DNA of 21,170 nt from a virus, in the IMG/VR virus record IMGVR_UViG_3300037827_000965, positions 1 to 21,170 of that record. One strand, written 5' to 3'. The position numbers were made by a program, and so were the translations under genes. The notes below the pieces were generated by a model. It worked only from the letters and a program-made list of their open reading frames with translations. It did not search any database and had not been told where the DNA came from. The stretch's first letter is position 1. Each line of letters opens with the position of its first letter. Shown here one piece after another: positions 8,176-14,547 of this stretch.

Positions 8176-8815
8176 TGAGTTCTCCAATCTCCGCCAGGGC
8201 CTCTTTGCGCGCCTGGTTCAATTCCGCCATGGCGGAATTGCTGCCGGTTGGGGCGTCGGGGTGCCGGACCTTCATTAGGCTCTTGAATTGAGCCTCGACC
8301 AGCTCCACGGTGGGCTTGGACATGATGACCCCGAAGACGTCGCGCCAGGGCCGGGAAGTGCTGGCCGGCAGCGCCGCGAAACCCCTGAACGTCCGCTCCT
8401 GCACCTGGGCGCCGCCGTGGCGTTCGATCGCCCGCAGAGCCTCGAGACTGGCCGCGATGGCTGCCAGGTTGCCGGCGACGGTGCCATAGATGTCGATCGC
8501 CATGCACTGCATCTGGGCGTCCTGCCCTTTGCGCCAGTAGACGGCGACGCCGGGGTCTGAGGGTTCAGCCTGGTCGGAGCGGGGAAACCCGTCGATGCGG
8601 GTGGGAATGTTGGTCGAGATCAGCACATCGTCCCGGGATATCTGCATTCTTTCGAGTTCGGTGACCACCCGGCCCACGCCGTCGAGGACCGAGGTGGGCC
8701 GTTTCCCGGTCTTGAATGGATTGTTCTTGCGGTTGTTGATGGCAGTACGATGCCAGCCTTCCGGCCAGGAGAGCGGGTAATTGCTCAGCGAAAAACGGCG
8801 GTCTTCCTGATTCAT
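8153..8815 (-). CDS. J-domain (DnaJ-like) protein
   Basis: A 220-residue protein. The N-terminal half (LSNYPLSWPEGWHRT, then ISTNIPTRIDGFPRSDQAEPSDPGVAVYW) matches a family often seen in phages and plasmids. The C-terminal part (about 165-215) looks like a J domain with the HPD tripeptide at 185-187 followed by the usual helix (MAELNQARKEAL). J domains stimulate the ATPase of Hsp70/DnaK, so this protein may bring host DnaK to a phage substrate. The N-terminal half carries no zinc-finger or G/F region, so it is a specialised J-protein, not a full DnaJ. Its ATG at 8815 overlaps the stop of the upstream DUF5131 gene as ATGA. The J-domain call is good; the N-terminal role is unknown. Confidence 0.8.
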   Translation of the reverse strand: MNQEDRRFSLSNYPLSWPEGWHRTAINNRKNNPFKTGKRPTSVLDGVGRVVTELERMQISRDDVLISTNIPTRIDGFPRSDQAEPSDPGVAVYWRKGQDAQMQCMAIDIYGTVAGNLAAIAASLEALRAIERHGGAQVQERTFRGFAALPASTSRPWRDVFGVIMSKPTVELVEAQFKSLMKVRHPDAPTGSNSAMAELNQARKEALAEIGELNAQTHPA

Positions 8816-9843
8816 GGCATCACCGGGAAAGCGCGGTATTCGTGGCCGTCGAGCAGGTGCCCGGCGGCCTTCCTGCCTACAAGCCATGCTGAAACGCCGC
8901 CGTTCCATTCGAACGACTTCTTAGATTTTGCTGGCTTCGGGTCTGTGGGTAACGTGCCGATCCAATCGCCCCACTGTTTGAAAAAGTAAGGAATGTGGTT
9001 TTGCTCGCAGAATCTTTTCGCCGCATGGTGCCATAACGGGCTGCTCGGTCGCGCCCCGGCCTGCGACTCCCCGCCGGAAATCAGCCAGTTCAGAAATTCC
9101 CATCCATCCCAGTTCACAGGCCCCAGCGCCGGCTCGTAACTGACGAACGTTTTCCATCCAACCGCAGCGACCATACCAAGGTGCTCTCGGCGTTTATCAG
9201 CCCACTCTTGATTTTCAACGCTGACCCCGATCAACACATTCGGCAGGGGCCAGAGGAACGCCGGACTGACGTGCATTCCGTCCTTGTCGACCACGACATT
9301 GACAGGCCTGCCTTCGATCATCTGATGCCAGTTACGTTTATTCTCGTTCCACGGCTGCCTGACTAGCCGGATCACCTCCTGGGCGACCTCTGTGCGCAAA
9401 GCGCAGCCACCGTGGTAGAGAACCTCACCCAACCGTTCCGCCCGTTTGGTCAGCACCTGAAACACATGCTCCGGGCACAACGCCATGACCGCGAAGATGG
9501 AGACCAGGTGTTTGCGATCGAGGTGTTCATGGAACAAATCCGAGACCGAGTTGACGAAGATGCGGCGCCGGCGCTCGATGCCTGACTCTGGCGGAGGCAC
9601 GGACCCCCACTTCAACGGATCCAGCAGGTGGGCCTCCACAAAGCGCAGGTGCCCGTTCCAGTCGTTCGTACGCTCCCCCGCAGCATTGATGCGTACCAAC
9701 CCTTCAAACGGCTTCCCCGGCCCCGAGAACCGTTTGGCGGTGTTCGCCGCGTAGCAGTTCTGGCACCCCGGCGAGACCGGACTACAGCCACGAATCGGGT
9801 TCCATGTTGAGTCCGTCCAGTCGATATTACTTTGCTGACCCAT
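8812..9843 (-). CDS. Phage Gp37/Gp68 family protein (DUF5131)
   Basis: A 343-residue protein that begins with the family signature SNIDWTDSTWNP..GC followed by a Cys cluster (C20, C27, C30), and has FVNSVSDLFHEH and VFQVLTKR further on. The fold and Cys pattern suggest a relative of radical-SAM proteins, but the spacing is not the standard CxxxCxxC, and no reaction has been assigned with certainty that I know of. The ATG at 9843 is preferred: AAGGAGG lies 7 bases upstream, while a TTG two codons earlier has nothing suitable. It overlaps the end of the excisionase-like gene upstream by 17 bases and the J-domain gene downstream by 4. Confidence 0.88.
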   Translation of the reverse strand: MGQQSNIDWTDSTWNPIRGCSPVSPGCQNCYAANTAKRFSGPGKPFEGLVRINAAGERTNDWNGHLRFVEAHLLDPLKWGSVPPPESGIERRRRIFVNSVSDLFHEHLDRKHLVSIFAVMALCPEHVFQVLTKRAERLGEVLYHGGCALRTEVAQEVIRLVRQPWNENKRNWHQMIEGRPVNVVVDKDGMHVSPAFLWPLPNVLIGVSVENQEWADKRREHLGMVAAVGWKTFVSYEPALGPVNWDGWEFLNWLISGGESQAGARPSSPLWHHAAKRFCEQNHIPYFFKQWGDWIGTLPTDPKPAKSKKSFEWNGGVSAWLVGRKAAGHLLDGHEYRAFPVMP

Positions 9844-10030
9844 TGACAACCTCCTTCGGCCTGCTCTGGTTCCGCATCCAGTTATCGATCAACTCGCGCT
9901 TGAACCGCCAGCGGTTGCCCAACTTGAAGGCCGGAACTAACCCCTTGATCGCGTACCGATAGAGCGTGTCGTTCGAGATGCCCAGGTAGGCCGCGCAGGT
10001 CTGGATATCCATGACTTCAGGGTTTTGCAT
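9827..10030 (-). CDS. Excisionase-type helix-turn-helix protein
   Basis: A 67-residue protein with the MerR/excisionase-like HTH_17 pattern: MDIQTCAAYLGISNDTLYRYAIKGLVPAFKLG and then NRWRFKRELIDNW. Such small winged helix proteins direct excision or control transcription. No integrase is seen in the window, so excision cannot be argued from context. The ATG at 10030 has AAAGGGTG close upstream; the longer frame to 10165 overlaps the Fis-type gene and lacks family sequence. The gene overlaps the Fis-type HTH gene by 14 bases, consistent with one operon of regulators. Confidence 0.85.
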   Translation of the reverse strand: MQNPEVMDIQTCAAYLGISNDTLYRYAIKGLVPAFKLGNRWRFKRELIDNWMRNQSRPKEVVNGSAK

Positions 10031-10346
10031 GGGACACCCTTTCGGCCGCGGCGACCAGACGATTGACTCGATACGGAACTTCGTCGCCGGCTCGGCGGCC
10101 TGGCGACAGATGAACCTGCTTCTTTTTATTCCGCAGGGCTTTGGCCTCGATGCCCAGCGACTCACACAACCGGCTGAGCGTGTTCCGGTGAATGCCCAGC
10201 AGGTGAGCGGCCAGACACTGATTTCCGTTAGCGGTCTTCAACGCCTGCGTCAGATACTCTTTCTGAAAGAACCGGTTGGCCTCCGCCCAGGACGGCCACG
10301 AACTGGAGTCTGGATCTAACTCAAGCATGTTGATCAATTTGCCCAT
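10017..10346 (-). CDS. Fis-type helix-turn-helix protein
   Basis: A 109-residue protein. Residues 25-70 (FFQKEYLTQALKTANGNQCLAAHLLGIHRNTLSRLCESLG) have the form of the HTH_8 domain found in Fis and at the C-terminus of NtrC-type activators, where it binds DNA. The rest is a basic tail. It stands alone here, without an ATPase domain, and directly follows a receiver-like gene, so the two may form a split regulator; this is inference. The ATG at 10346 has AAAGGAG 7 bases upstream, and the stop of the receiver gene lies in the same gap. Confidence 0.85.
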   Translation of the reverse strand: MGKLINMLELDPDSSSWPSWAEANRFFQKEYLTQALKTANGNQCLAAHLLGIHRNTLSRLCESLGIEAKALRNKKKQVHLSPGRRAGDEVPYRVNRLVAAAERVSHAKP

Positions 10347-10348
10347 GG

Positions 10349-10921
10349 TCAGGCTCCTTTGGAGCAGGTGACAGATGGCAGGTTACAGGTTGCAGTTACA
10401 GTGCCCGGGTTTTCCAACCTGTCATCTGTCATCTGCAACCTGTCCTCTGCTTTACTGAATCCGGCATGACCAGGTTCCCGGCGCGCGGTAGCTTCAGCCT
10501 GGTTGCGCAGCATGGCCGGGGTAGGCGTCATGCCCTTGCGTGGACCCCGCTTGCGGGCGCAGAGGACCCTGACGATATCCAGCAGGTCAAGAGCTGAGCA
10601 GGTTGCCTTTGAGACCAGGCGGTCGGCGCGGTGCGTCTGATCCTGAACCTTTCCCGGGTCGCAGAGCAGGACCATGGGGGTGTGGGGGTTCAGAGCCTTT
10701 AGTTTGTCAATCAGCTCAATTCCGTTGGGCGTGCCGGCCGGGCCTCGAAAGTGGAAACTGGCAAGGACCAGATCGACGCGGTTTGAGGCAAAGACGCCCA
10801 GCGCCTCAGCAGGGCTGTGAGCCGCTAGAACCCGGTACGTGTTGGTGACCAGCATGAACTTCAACGTGGAACCATCTTTCTCGTTGTCATCGACCAGCAG
10901 AATCACTTTTTTAGGCCGCAT
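10349..10921 (-). CDS. Degenerate response-regulator receiver with repeat-derived tail
   Basis: A 190-residue protein. Residues 5-125 follow the CheY-like receiver pattern: VILLVDDNE supplies the acidic pair D11/D12 and VSKA supplies the conserved lysine (K105). The position of the phosphorylated aspartate is serine (DLVLAS, S55) and the usual Thr/Ser switch is Cys87, so it probably cannot be phosphorylated in the normal way. No output domain is fused; the Fis-type HTH gene follows. Residues about 158-190 are encoded by repeat copy 4, which has no stop in this frame, giving the tail EDRLQMTDDRLENPG and on. The native stop was therefore probably lost or displaced. The ATG at 10921 has AAGGAG upstream. 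Confidence 0.75.
   Translation of the reverse strand: MRPKKVILLVDDNEKDGSTLKFMLVTNTYRVLAAHSPAEALGVFASNRVDLVLASFHFRGPAGTPNGIELIDKLKALNPHTPMVLLCDPGKVQDQTHRADRLVSKATCSALDLLDIVRVLCARKRGPRKGMTPTPAMLRNQAEATARREPGHAGFSKAEDRLQMTDDRLENPGTVTATCNLPSVTCSKGA
10364..10450. repeat. Heptad palindromic element, copy 4, inside a coding frame
   Basis: Left arm 10364-10401 (GCAGGTG, ACAGATG, GCAGGTT, ACAGGTT, GCAGTTA, CAG) and right arm 10418-10450 (CTGTCAT, CTGTCAT, CTGCAAC, CTGTCCT, CTG) around TGCCCGGGTTTTCC. The whole element is open in the frame of the receiver-like gene and forms its last residues. Confidence 0.9.
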
Positions 10922-10937
10922 CGCTCTCCTTCGGTTC

Positions 10938-11025
10938 GCAGGTTACAGATAACAGGGTACGGATTGGAGTTTTAAGGGCCTGGGCTGTGAAGGCTGTCGC
11001 CTGTCATCGGCAACCTGTCCTCCGG
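10938..11025. repeat. Heptad palindromic element, copy 5, degraded
   Basis: Left arm 10938-10968 (GCAGGTT, ACAGATA, ACAGGGT, ACGGATT) and right arm 10994-11025 (CTGTCGC, CTGTCAT, CGGCAAC, CTGTCCT) around TTTTAAGGGCCTGGGCTGTG. Units are more mutated than in other copies. It encodes the last residues and stop of the small zinc protein and ends 16 bases before the receiver gene's ATG. Confidence 0.85.
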
Positions 11026-11190
11026 CGGCGGTTCGATCAGCAGCCGCATGGTGGGGTTGGCGCAGTCGTCGTGAACGATGTAACAGCCGACCACGTGCCA
11101 CTTGTGCCCGCGAAGCACGGGCAACTTGCAGGCGAAGCAGAAGCGCCCGTTTCCGCCGATGGGCCTGGAGCAGGTGGGGCAGACTTTCAT
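10972..11190 (-). CDS. Small zinc-binding protein with repeat-derived tail
   Basis: A 72-residue protein that starts with a zinc-ribbon (CPTC and CFAC, 12 residues apart) followed by GHKWHVVGCYIVHDDC, which adds Cys and His residues and may form a second metal site. The last 17 residues (EDRLPMTGDSLHSPGP) come from repeat copy 5 and resemble the tail of the receiver protein in the same register. The ATG at 11190 is preferred because the frame further upstream only reads repeat copy 6. The ribosome site is weak (GGAG about 7-8 bases away). Function unknown. Confidence 0.65.
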   Translation of the reverse strand: MKVCPTCSRPIGGNGRFCFACKLPVLRGHKWHVVGCYIVHDDCANPTMRLLIEPPPEDRLPMTGDSLHSPGP

Positions 11191-11203
11191 GGCTCGCTCC
11201 GCG

Positions 11204-11293
11204 GGCAGATGACAGATGACAGATGGCAGGTGACAGTCGGTAAAGCCCGGGCTCTGTAACTGAAATCTGTCATCTGTAACCTGTAACCTGTAG
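11204..11293. repeat. Heptad palindromic element, copy 6
   Basis: Left arm 11204-11236 (GCAGATG, ACAGATG, ACAGATG, GCAGGTG, ACAG), right arm about 11255-11293 (CTGTAAC, then CTGTCAT, CTGTAAC, CTGTAAC, CTG) around TAAAGCCCGGGCT. It fills the gap between two minus-strand genes. Confidence 0.9.
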
Positions 11294-11299
11294 TGACTT

Positions 11300-11650
11300 T
11301 CATGCGCCGAAACCTGGGTTGGGCGGAGTTCCCGTGCCGACGCCACGCTCCCGGAGCTGCTCCGGACTCATGAACCCGATGCTGCGGCCGCCTTTATCTG
11401 TCTGCAGGCTCCAGGCGATCTCCTGCATATCCATCAGGGTGGGTTTGGTGCGGTCAAGGTAGCCGGTGCAGCGGGCCACGGGCTCGAGCACCTCAAACCG
11501 CTGGGTGGCGTTGCAGAGGATGCGCTCTTTGCCGGTGACTGCCGACTGCATGTGGAGCGCGTTGCGGCAGGTTAGGCAGAGGTTCGTCCCGCCGTGCCGG
11601 GTGCCGTTGATGACCTTGAGCACCACCGGGTTCTGGTAGATGTTTTCCAT
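11300..11650 (-). CDS. Conserved phage hypothetical protein, Cys-containing
   Basis: A 116-residue protein with VINGTRHGGTNLCLTCRNA near residues 14-32, further Cys at about 46 and 61, and DMQEIAWSLQTDKGGRSIGF near the end. This resembles a family of small phage proteins I have seen with the same GTRHGG..LC..C pattern, but I know no function. The four Cys could hold one zinc. The ATG at 11650 has GAGGTGG upstream at a somewhat long distance. It is followed by repeat copy 6 and preceded by a 57-residue gene on the same strand. Confidence 0.7.
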   Translation of the reverse strand: MENIYQNPVVLKVINGTRHGGTNLCLTCRNALHMQSAVTGKERILCNATQRFEVLEPVARCTGYLDRTKPTLMDMQEIAWSLQTDKGGRSIGFMSPEQLRERGVGTGTPPNPGFGA

Positions 11651-11673
11651 GGATTAGAGCCACCTCAGAGCGA

Positions 11674-11847
11674 TTAGATCCAGTGATTTTTGCGCAGCGG
11701 AAAACTCATGGTCCCGAAACTGTGGACGACATTGCCAGCCTCGTCTTTGAGTTCGTGCAGGGTTGCTTCGCCACCACAGGCAGCGGCCAGTTGATTCAGG
11801 ACGTGACCCTCAGGTGCCGGATGTTGCTCCTCTTTGATTTCAGACAT
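11674..11847 (-). CDS. Small hypothetical protein, 57 residues
   Basis: An open frame with ATG at 11847 and TAA at 11674, preceded by GAAAGG about 7 bases upstream. The product begins MSEIKEEQHPAPEGHVL, is acidic at first and then reads LHELKDEAGNVVHSFGTMSF, which looks like one or two beta strands. No family is recognised. It fits neatly between the DUF2303-like gene and the Cys-containing gene in the same direction, leaving little gap, which supports it as real. Confidence 0.55.
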   Translation of the reverse strand: MSEIKEEQHPAPEGHVLNQLAAACGGEATLHELKDEAGNVVHSFGTMSFPLRKNHWI

Positions 11848-11871
11848 TGAGAAACCTTTCTTTGGGATGCA

Positions 11872-11891
11872 GGCGGGGCCGAAACCCCGCC
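11872..11891. other. GC-rich hairpin in intergenic gap
   Basis: A perfect 7-base stem, GGCGGGG / CCCCGCC, with a 6-base loop, between the DUF2303-like gene and the 57-residue gene. No T run follows on either strand, so it is more likely an RNA-processing or stability hairpin than a terminator. Confidence 0.35.
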
Positions 11892-11930
11892 AGGTCTTGA
11901 AACTGCGAATTCAGAACTCACGAACTGCTC

Positions 11931-12719
11931 TCAGGCTAAAATCACCGCACCCTCGGGCAGGTGATGCTTCAGGTAAGTCGCAATAGCCCGCATCGACTCA
12001 CCCTGCCACTTGGTTCCATCGACCGCAAAGATGGCAATGGCCGGCGCACCCCCCGGCCCGGGTTTGGCCCGCAGCAGGAACTCGCGCTCGACCGGCGCCG
12101 CTTCGTCGAAGGTGGTACGGGGGATGAGTTTAATGCGCGGCTTGATGGGCACGTCGATCGACGTTACTTCGCCCTGCTTGACGGTGATGGTCTGGTTGAT
12201 CCCATCGTCGTTGACCGCAACCGCGGTACCGGAGGATTTGACGGCCGAGGCCAACTTGATGAGCCAGACCAGATCCTCAGTGGCCAGAAACGCCACCTGA
12301 AGGCCGATGATGAATTTGGCTGGGTCGGTGTAGAACTCATCGAAGTTGAACGCATTGAGGGGCACGTGCTTCGCGGTGAGCAGGGTGTCCCGGATGCCGT
12401 AGGTGTCGCAGACAGTGGATTTGACCGAGACGGTGAGATAGTCTTCCACGTGCACAATTCTGCCCGCGAGACCGTCGCCCGCAACCGAAGCTTTGACGGC
12501 GTCGACGAACCCGGTGAGGGTGGAGACCTGCAACTTGGCAGGCCTGGGTGGAGTAACCTCTTTGCCGAGGGACCGGCCCCCGGTGGTTTGGCTGATGTTT
12601 GTCTCGTACAAACGCGAGCTGCCGTCGGTTAGAGCCAGGGTTGTGACAAGGACAGGTTCCTTATCGCTTGCGCGGGTCAGACGTTCGATCTGTACCCCGA
12701 GTTCATGCAGGTTTTCCAT
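11931..12719 (-). CDS. DUF2303-like phage protein
   Basis: A 262-residue protein. Its layout resembles the DUF2303 phage family: LTGFVDAVKA early, then FDEFYTDPAKFIIGLQVAFLATEDL in the middle, DDGINQTITVKQGEV, and IKLIPRTTFDEAAPVEREFLLR before a C-terminal ADGTKW-like segment (VDGTKWQGESM). The molecular function of that family is unknown; members often sit in phage early or replication-related operons. The ATG at 12719 has GGGAGGG about 9 bases upstream. The gap upstream contains a perfect 7-base inverted repeat that could be an operator. The family assignment is from memory of the pattern and should be treated as likely, not certain. Confidence 0.6.
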   Translation of the reverse strand: MENLHELGVQIERLTRASDKEPVLVTTLALTDGSSRLYETNISQTTGGRSLGKEVTPPRPAKLQVSTLTGFVDAVKASVAGDGLAGRIVHVEDYLTVSVKSTVCDTYGIRDTLLTAKHVPLNAFNFDEFYTDPAKFIIGLQVAFLATEDLVWLIKLASAVKSSGTAVAVNDDGINQTITVKQGEVTSIDVPIKPRIKLIPRTTFDEAAPVEREFLLRAKPGPGGAPAIAIFAVDGTKWQGESMRAIATYLKHHLPEGAVILA

Positions 12720-12754
12720 GGTGCGGCGCCCTCCCGAGCGCCATTTTGCCCCGA

Positions 12755-12773
12755 TGTCAACTGTCGGTTGACA
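12755..12773. promoter_or_regulatory. Inverted repeat, possible operator
   Basis: TGTCAAC, five bases, GTTGACA: a perfect 7-base inverted repeat with a 5-base centre, the size and form of a binding site for a dimeric repressor. It lies 36 bases upstream of the DUF2303-like start. It contains TTGACA on both strands, but no good -10 box is found at the right distance. Confidence 0.4.
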
Positions 12774-12787
12774 CGCTTCTGTGGGAG

Positions 12788-13165
12788 CTACGCGGTCGGC
12801 GTATTCCCAAACTGTAGAAGATTTTCCTTTTCCGCCGGCGGCTCGAACAGCAGGTCCTGGCGCGGATCCCGGTCGAAGACCAGCACATCCCCGGCGGTGC
12901 TTTTGCCGACATAGGCGGTGGACTCGTGGTTGGCCACGGCGGCGAGTTTGATCTCGCAGGAGGTGGTGATCTCGAGCTTCCGGCGGTCGGTATCCGGTTT
13001 GAGTTTGAAGTGCAGGATAATCTCCCGCGACTTGGTTGCCGGGGTGTCTTTGTCGGCGATGTTGGCGGCCACTTTAGCCAGAGCTTTCTCAAACAACTGC
13101 AGGCTGGCTCCCCGGGCGATGGACCCGAGGTTGAGGGGTGAGAGTTCGGGTTGGGTGTCAGACAT
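12788..13165 (-). CDS. Phage 'replication terminator'-like protein
   Basis: A 125-residue protein. NLGSIARGASLQLFEKALAKVAANIADKDT followed by REIILHFKLKPDTDRRKLEI and DPRQDLLF resembles a phage family that databases often label 'replication terminator protein'; that label is weak and the actual role is unclear. It commonly neighbours DUF2303 proteins, as here. The ATG at 13165 has GGAG 6 bases upstream and overlaps the end of the HTH gene upstream by 8 bases, showing translational coupling. The longer frame to 13297 lies inside the HTH gene and is rejected. Confidence 0.65.
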   Translation of the reverse strand: MSDTQPELSPLNLGSIARGASLQLFEKALAKVAANIADKDTPATKSREIILHFKLKPDTDRRKLEITTSCEIKLAAVANHESTAYVGKSTAGDVLVFDRDPRQDLLFEPPAEKENLLQFGNTPTA

Positions 13166-13667
13166 GGGCGTCTCCGGTTTCTGTGGGTTGAGCTGCGGTG
13201 AGATCGGGCGGCGCAAAAGCCACGCGGCCGCCTTCCGGGGTGGTGCGCCAAAGGGCGATAGGGTCGGCGCTGGCAGGACTTTCAAGCAGCTGCTCAAACC
13301 GGCGGTTGATGAGAAACTCGATGGCGTTGGCCTTGGCTGGGTCGTCTAGCGAGAGCAGTACAGCGATCGCCTCGTCCAGGGTGACGTTGCCCAGCACCCA
13401 GTCGAGCCGGCTGATGGGGATGTACACCTCGGCCTTGTAGCAGTCCTCACCATTGAAGCGCAGGGGCTCCGCGCTGCCAGGTTCAGTTTCGGCCGCGGCC
13501 CCAGTCCCGTCTCCGGCGCCCAGCGCGCCGGCCTCCCGCAGGCGTTTTTTTATGAGGTAAACGGCGCTGTTCGACACGTCCTGAGCCAGGGCCACTTCGC
13601 TCGACGATACCCCGGCGATCAGTGCGGTCTCGATCTTTTTAATCAACTTTTCATCCAGCTTCGGCAT
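13158..13667 (-). CDS. Putative helix-turn-helix DNA-binding protein
   Basis: A 169-residue protein. Residues 1-45 (KLIKKIETALIAGVSSSEVALAQDVSNSAVYLIKKRL) have a clear helix-turn-helix with a basic recognition helix. A flexible Gly/Ala/Glu linker (about 47-65) follows, and the C-terminal half (CYKAEVYIPISRLDWVLGNVTLDEAIAVLLSL) is a helical domain that I do not recognise. The ATG at 13667 has GGAGG 6 bases upstream. It is the first gene of this part of the operon, after a gap of 113 bases that holds a TGTGGAAAA box, so it is a candidate regulator or origin-binding protein; this is inference. Confidence 0.65.
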   Translation of the reverse strand: MPKLDEKLIKKIETALIAGVSSSEVALAQDVSNSAVYLIKKRLREAGALGAGDGTGAAAETEPGSAEPLRFNGEDCYKAEVYIPISRLDWVLGNVTLDEAIAVLLSLDDPAKANAIEFLINRRFEQLLESPASADPIALWRTTPEGGRVAFAPPDLTAAQPTETGDAHV

Positions 13668-13735
13668 GTGCGCCTCCGGGCGGTTATTCCTTAGAGATAA
13701 AACATACCTAAATACCCGTAGTAGCAGTAGTTCCC

Positions 13736-13912
13736 TGTGGAAAATGTGAACAACGCGCCAACTACTCAAAAAGAAACCGGTTAAGCGGTGGTCTCCCTGT
13801 GGAAGTATCTGTGGACGGTTTTCTTGAAAAGTGGGAAACCTGCCCCGGCCCGGTGAGTTGGAGCAGGATTTTCCACGGTTTGCTGAAGGTTGTGGGAAAA
13901 GCCTGTGAAAAT
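13736..13912. other. Cluster of TGTGGA boxes (DnaA-box-like)
   Basis: TGTGGAAAA (13736-13744), TGTGGAAGT (13798-13806), TGTGGACGG (13810-13818), TTTTCCACG (13869-13877), TGTGGGAAAA (13891-13900) and TGTGAAAAT (13904-13912) lie in 177 bases. TTTTCCACA is close to the standard DnaA box TTATCCACA and is itself a DnaA box in some bacteria. The first box is in a gap; the others lie in the 3' end of the membrane-protein gene. Confidence 0.4.
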
Positions 13913-14194
13913 TTCGGATTTCACGGGACGCAACTCCCAGAGCACGGCCAGCAGCCAGAGCAGTAAAACGATGAATACAACAGCGGTTACAAGCAAACGT
14001 GTGCCCGCGCGGCGGAGTTTGTCCGGAGACTGCATCCGGGCGCGTTCGGAATCCCAGAAGCGGGCGCTTACATCCTGCGATTCAGTCTCAGCAAAGGTCC
14101 GCGAGATGAGCCTTTTGCCGTATTCATCAACCTCCCAGATTCCGCTGCGAGTGACGTAAATCATGGCTTGGCTTCTGCGGGTGTCATCAATCAT
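13781..14194 (-). CDS. Single-pass membrane protein
   Basis: A 137-residue protein. The N-terminal 65 residues are soluble and charged (IYVTRSGIWEVDEYGKRL), followed by one strong membrane helix (RLLVTAVVFIVLLLWLLAVLWEL) and a basic C-terminal tail. No signal peptide, so the N-terminus is probably cytoplasmic. The ATG at 14194 overlaps the stop of the cold-shock gene (ATGA). A second in-frame ATG at 14164 has the same 14-base context because of a direct repeat, so both starts may be used. The 3' end carries several TGTGGA boxes. Function unknown. Confidence 0.6.
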   Translation of the reverse strand: MIDDTRRSQAMIYVTRSGIWEVDEYGKRLISRTFAETESQDVSARFWDSERARMQSPDKLRRAGTRLLVTAVVFIVLLLWLLAVLWELRPVKSEIFTGFSHNLQQTVENPAPTHRAGAGFPLFKKTVHRYFHRETTA

Positions 14195-14202
14195 GGCTTG
14201 GC
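14159..14202. repeat. 14-base direct repeat around two start codons
   Basis: AATCATGGCTTGGC occurs at 14159-14172 and again at 14189-14202, 30 bases apart (ten codons). Each copy contains an ATG (leftward) for the membrane protein, so the start region has been duplicated in frame. Confidence 0.85.
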
Positions 14203-14547
14203 CTCCGGTCCAGGGTTCGCGATGACATCGAGAGCCCGGGGCGCCTCGCGGGCGCCAGGCTTGACCGGCCCAGGCTTGAAGGTGACCGGTGTGCCCTCGA
14301 TCCAATCTCCGCGGTTCAACATTTCATGGATGTGCACAAAATACTCCTGCCCGCCGCCCGCAGCCCGGATGAATCCATAGCCCTTTTCCCGGTTGATGCG
14401 GAGCAGGACGCCACGTAAGCGAGTCAGCGAGTCAGCGCCCGCTGCGTTCGCAGACAGGTCGGCAGCGCCCGACCTGCTGCCGCGTACGCCGCGCCGTGTT
14501 GCCGGCCCGTTGACTGGCTGACTGGCTGACTGGCTCGCCCGGGTCAT
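14191..14547 (-). CDS. Cold-shock-domain protein with repeat-derived N-terminus
   Basis: A 118-residue protein. Residues 45-108 form a cold-shock domain that binds single-stranded RNA or DNA: GVLLRINREKGYGFIRAAGG, then EYFVHIHEM, then EGTPVTFKPGP and ALDVI. The aromatic RNA-binding motifs YGFI and YFVH are present. The first 44 residues are Ser/Gln/Ala/Gly rich (SQSASQPVNG) and are encoded by an 8-base-unit palindromic element, so they are not part of the family. The ATG at 14547 overlaps the groEL stop as ATGA, and no good later start precedes the domain, so the tail is probably translated. It may aid phage mRNA translation or folding. Confidence 0.8.
   Translation of the reverse strand: MTRASQSASQPVNGPATRRGVRGSRSGAADLSANAAGADSLTRLRGVLLRINREKGYGFIRAAGGGQEYFVHIHEMLNRGDWIEGTPVTFKPGPVKPGAREAPRALDVIANPGPEAKP
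14416..14538. repeat. Octad palindromic element inside coding sequence
   Basis: Three perfect GACTGGCT units (14512-14535) face two AGTCAGCG units (14422-14437), which are the reverse complement of GACTCGCT, so the arms pair with one mismatch per 8 bases. The centre holds a perfect 8-base hairpin CAGGTCGG / CCGACCTG (14455-14476). The plan resembles the heptad elements, but the unit length and sequence differ. Confidence 0.8.

Noticed and set aside
9827-10030. Excisionase-like gene taken as proof of a temperate phage
   Set aside because: No integrase or att site is visible, and this HTH type is used widely for other regulation.
11961-12632. A 223-codon plus-strand frame opposite the DUF2303-like gene
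   Set aside because: No recognisable motif; complementary to the better-supported minus-strand gene, which fits the operon.
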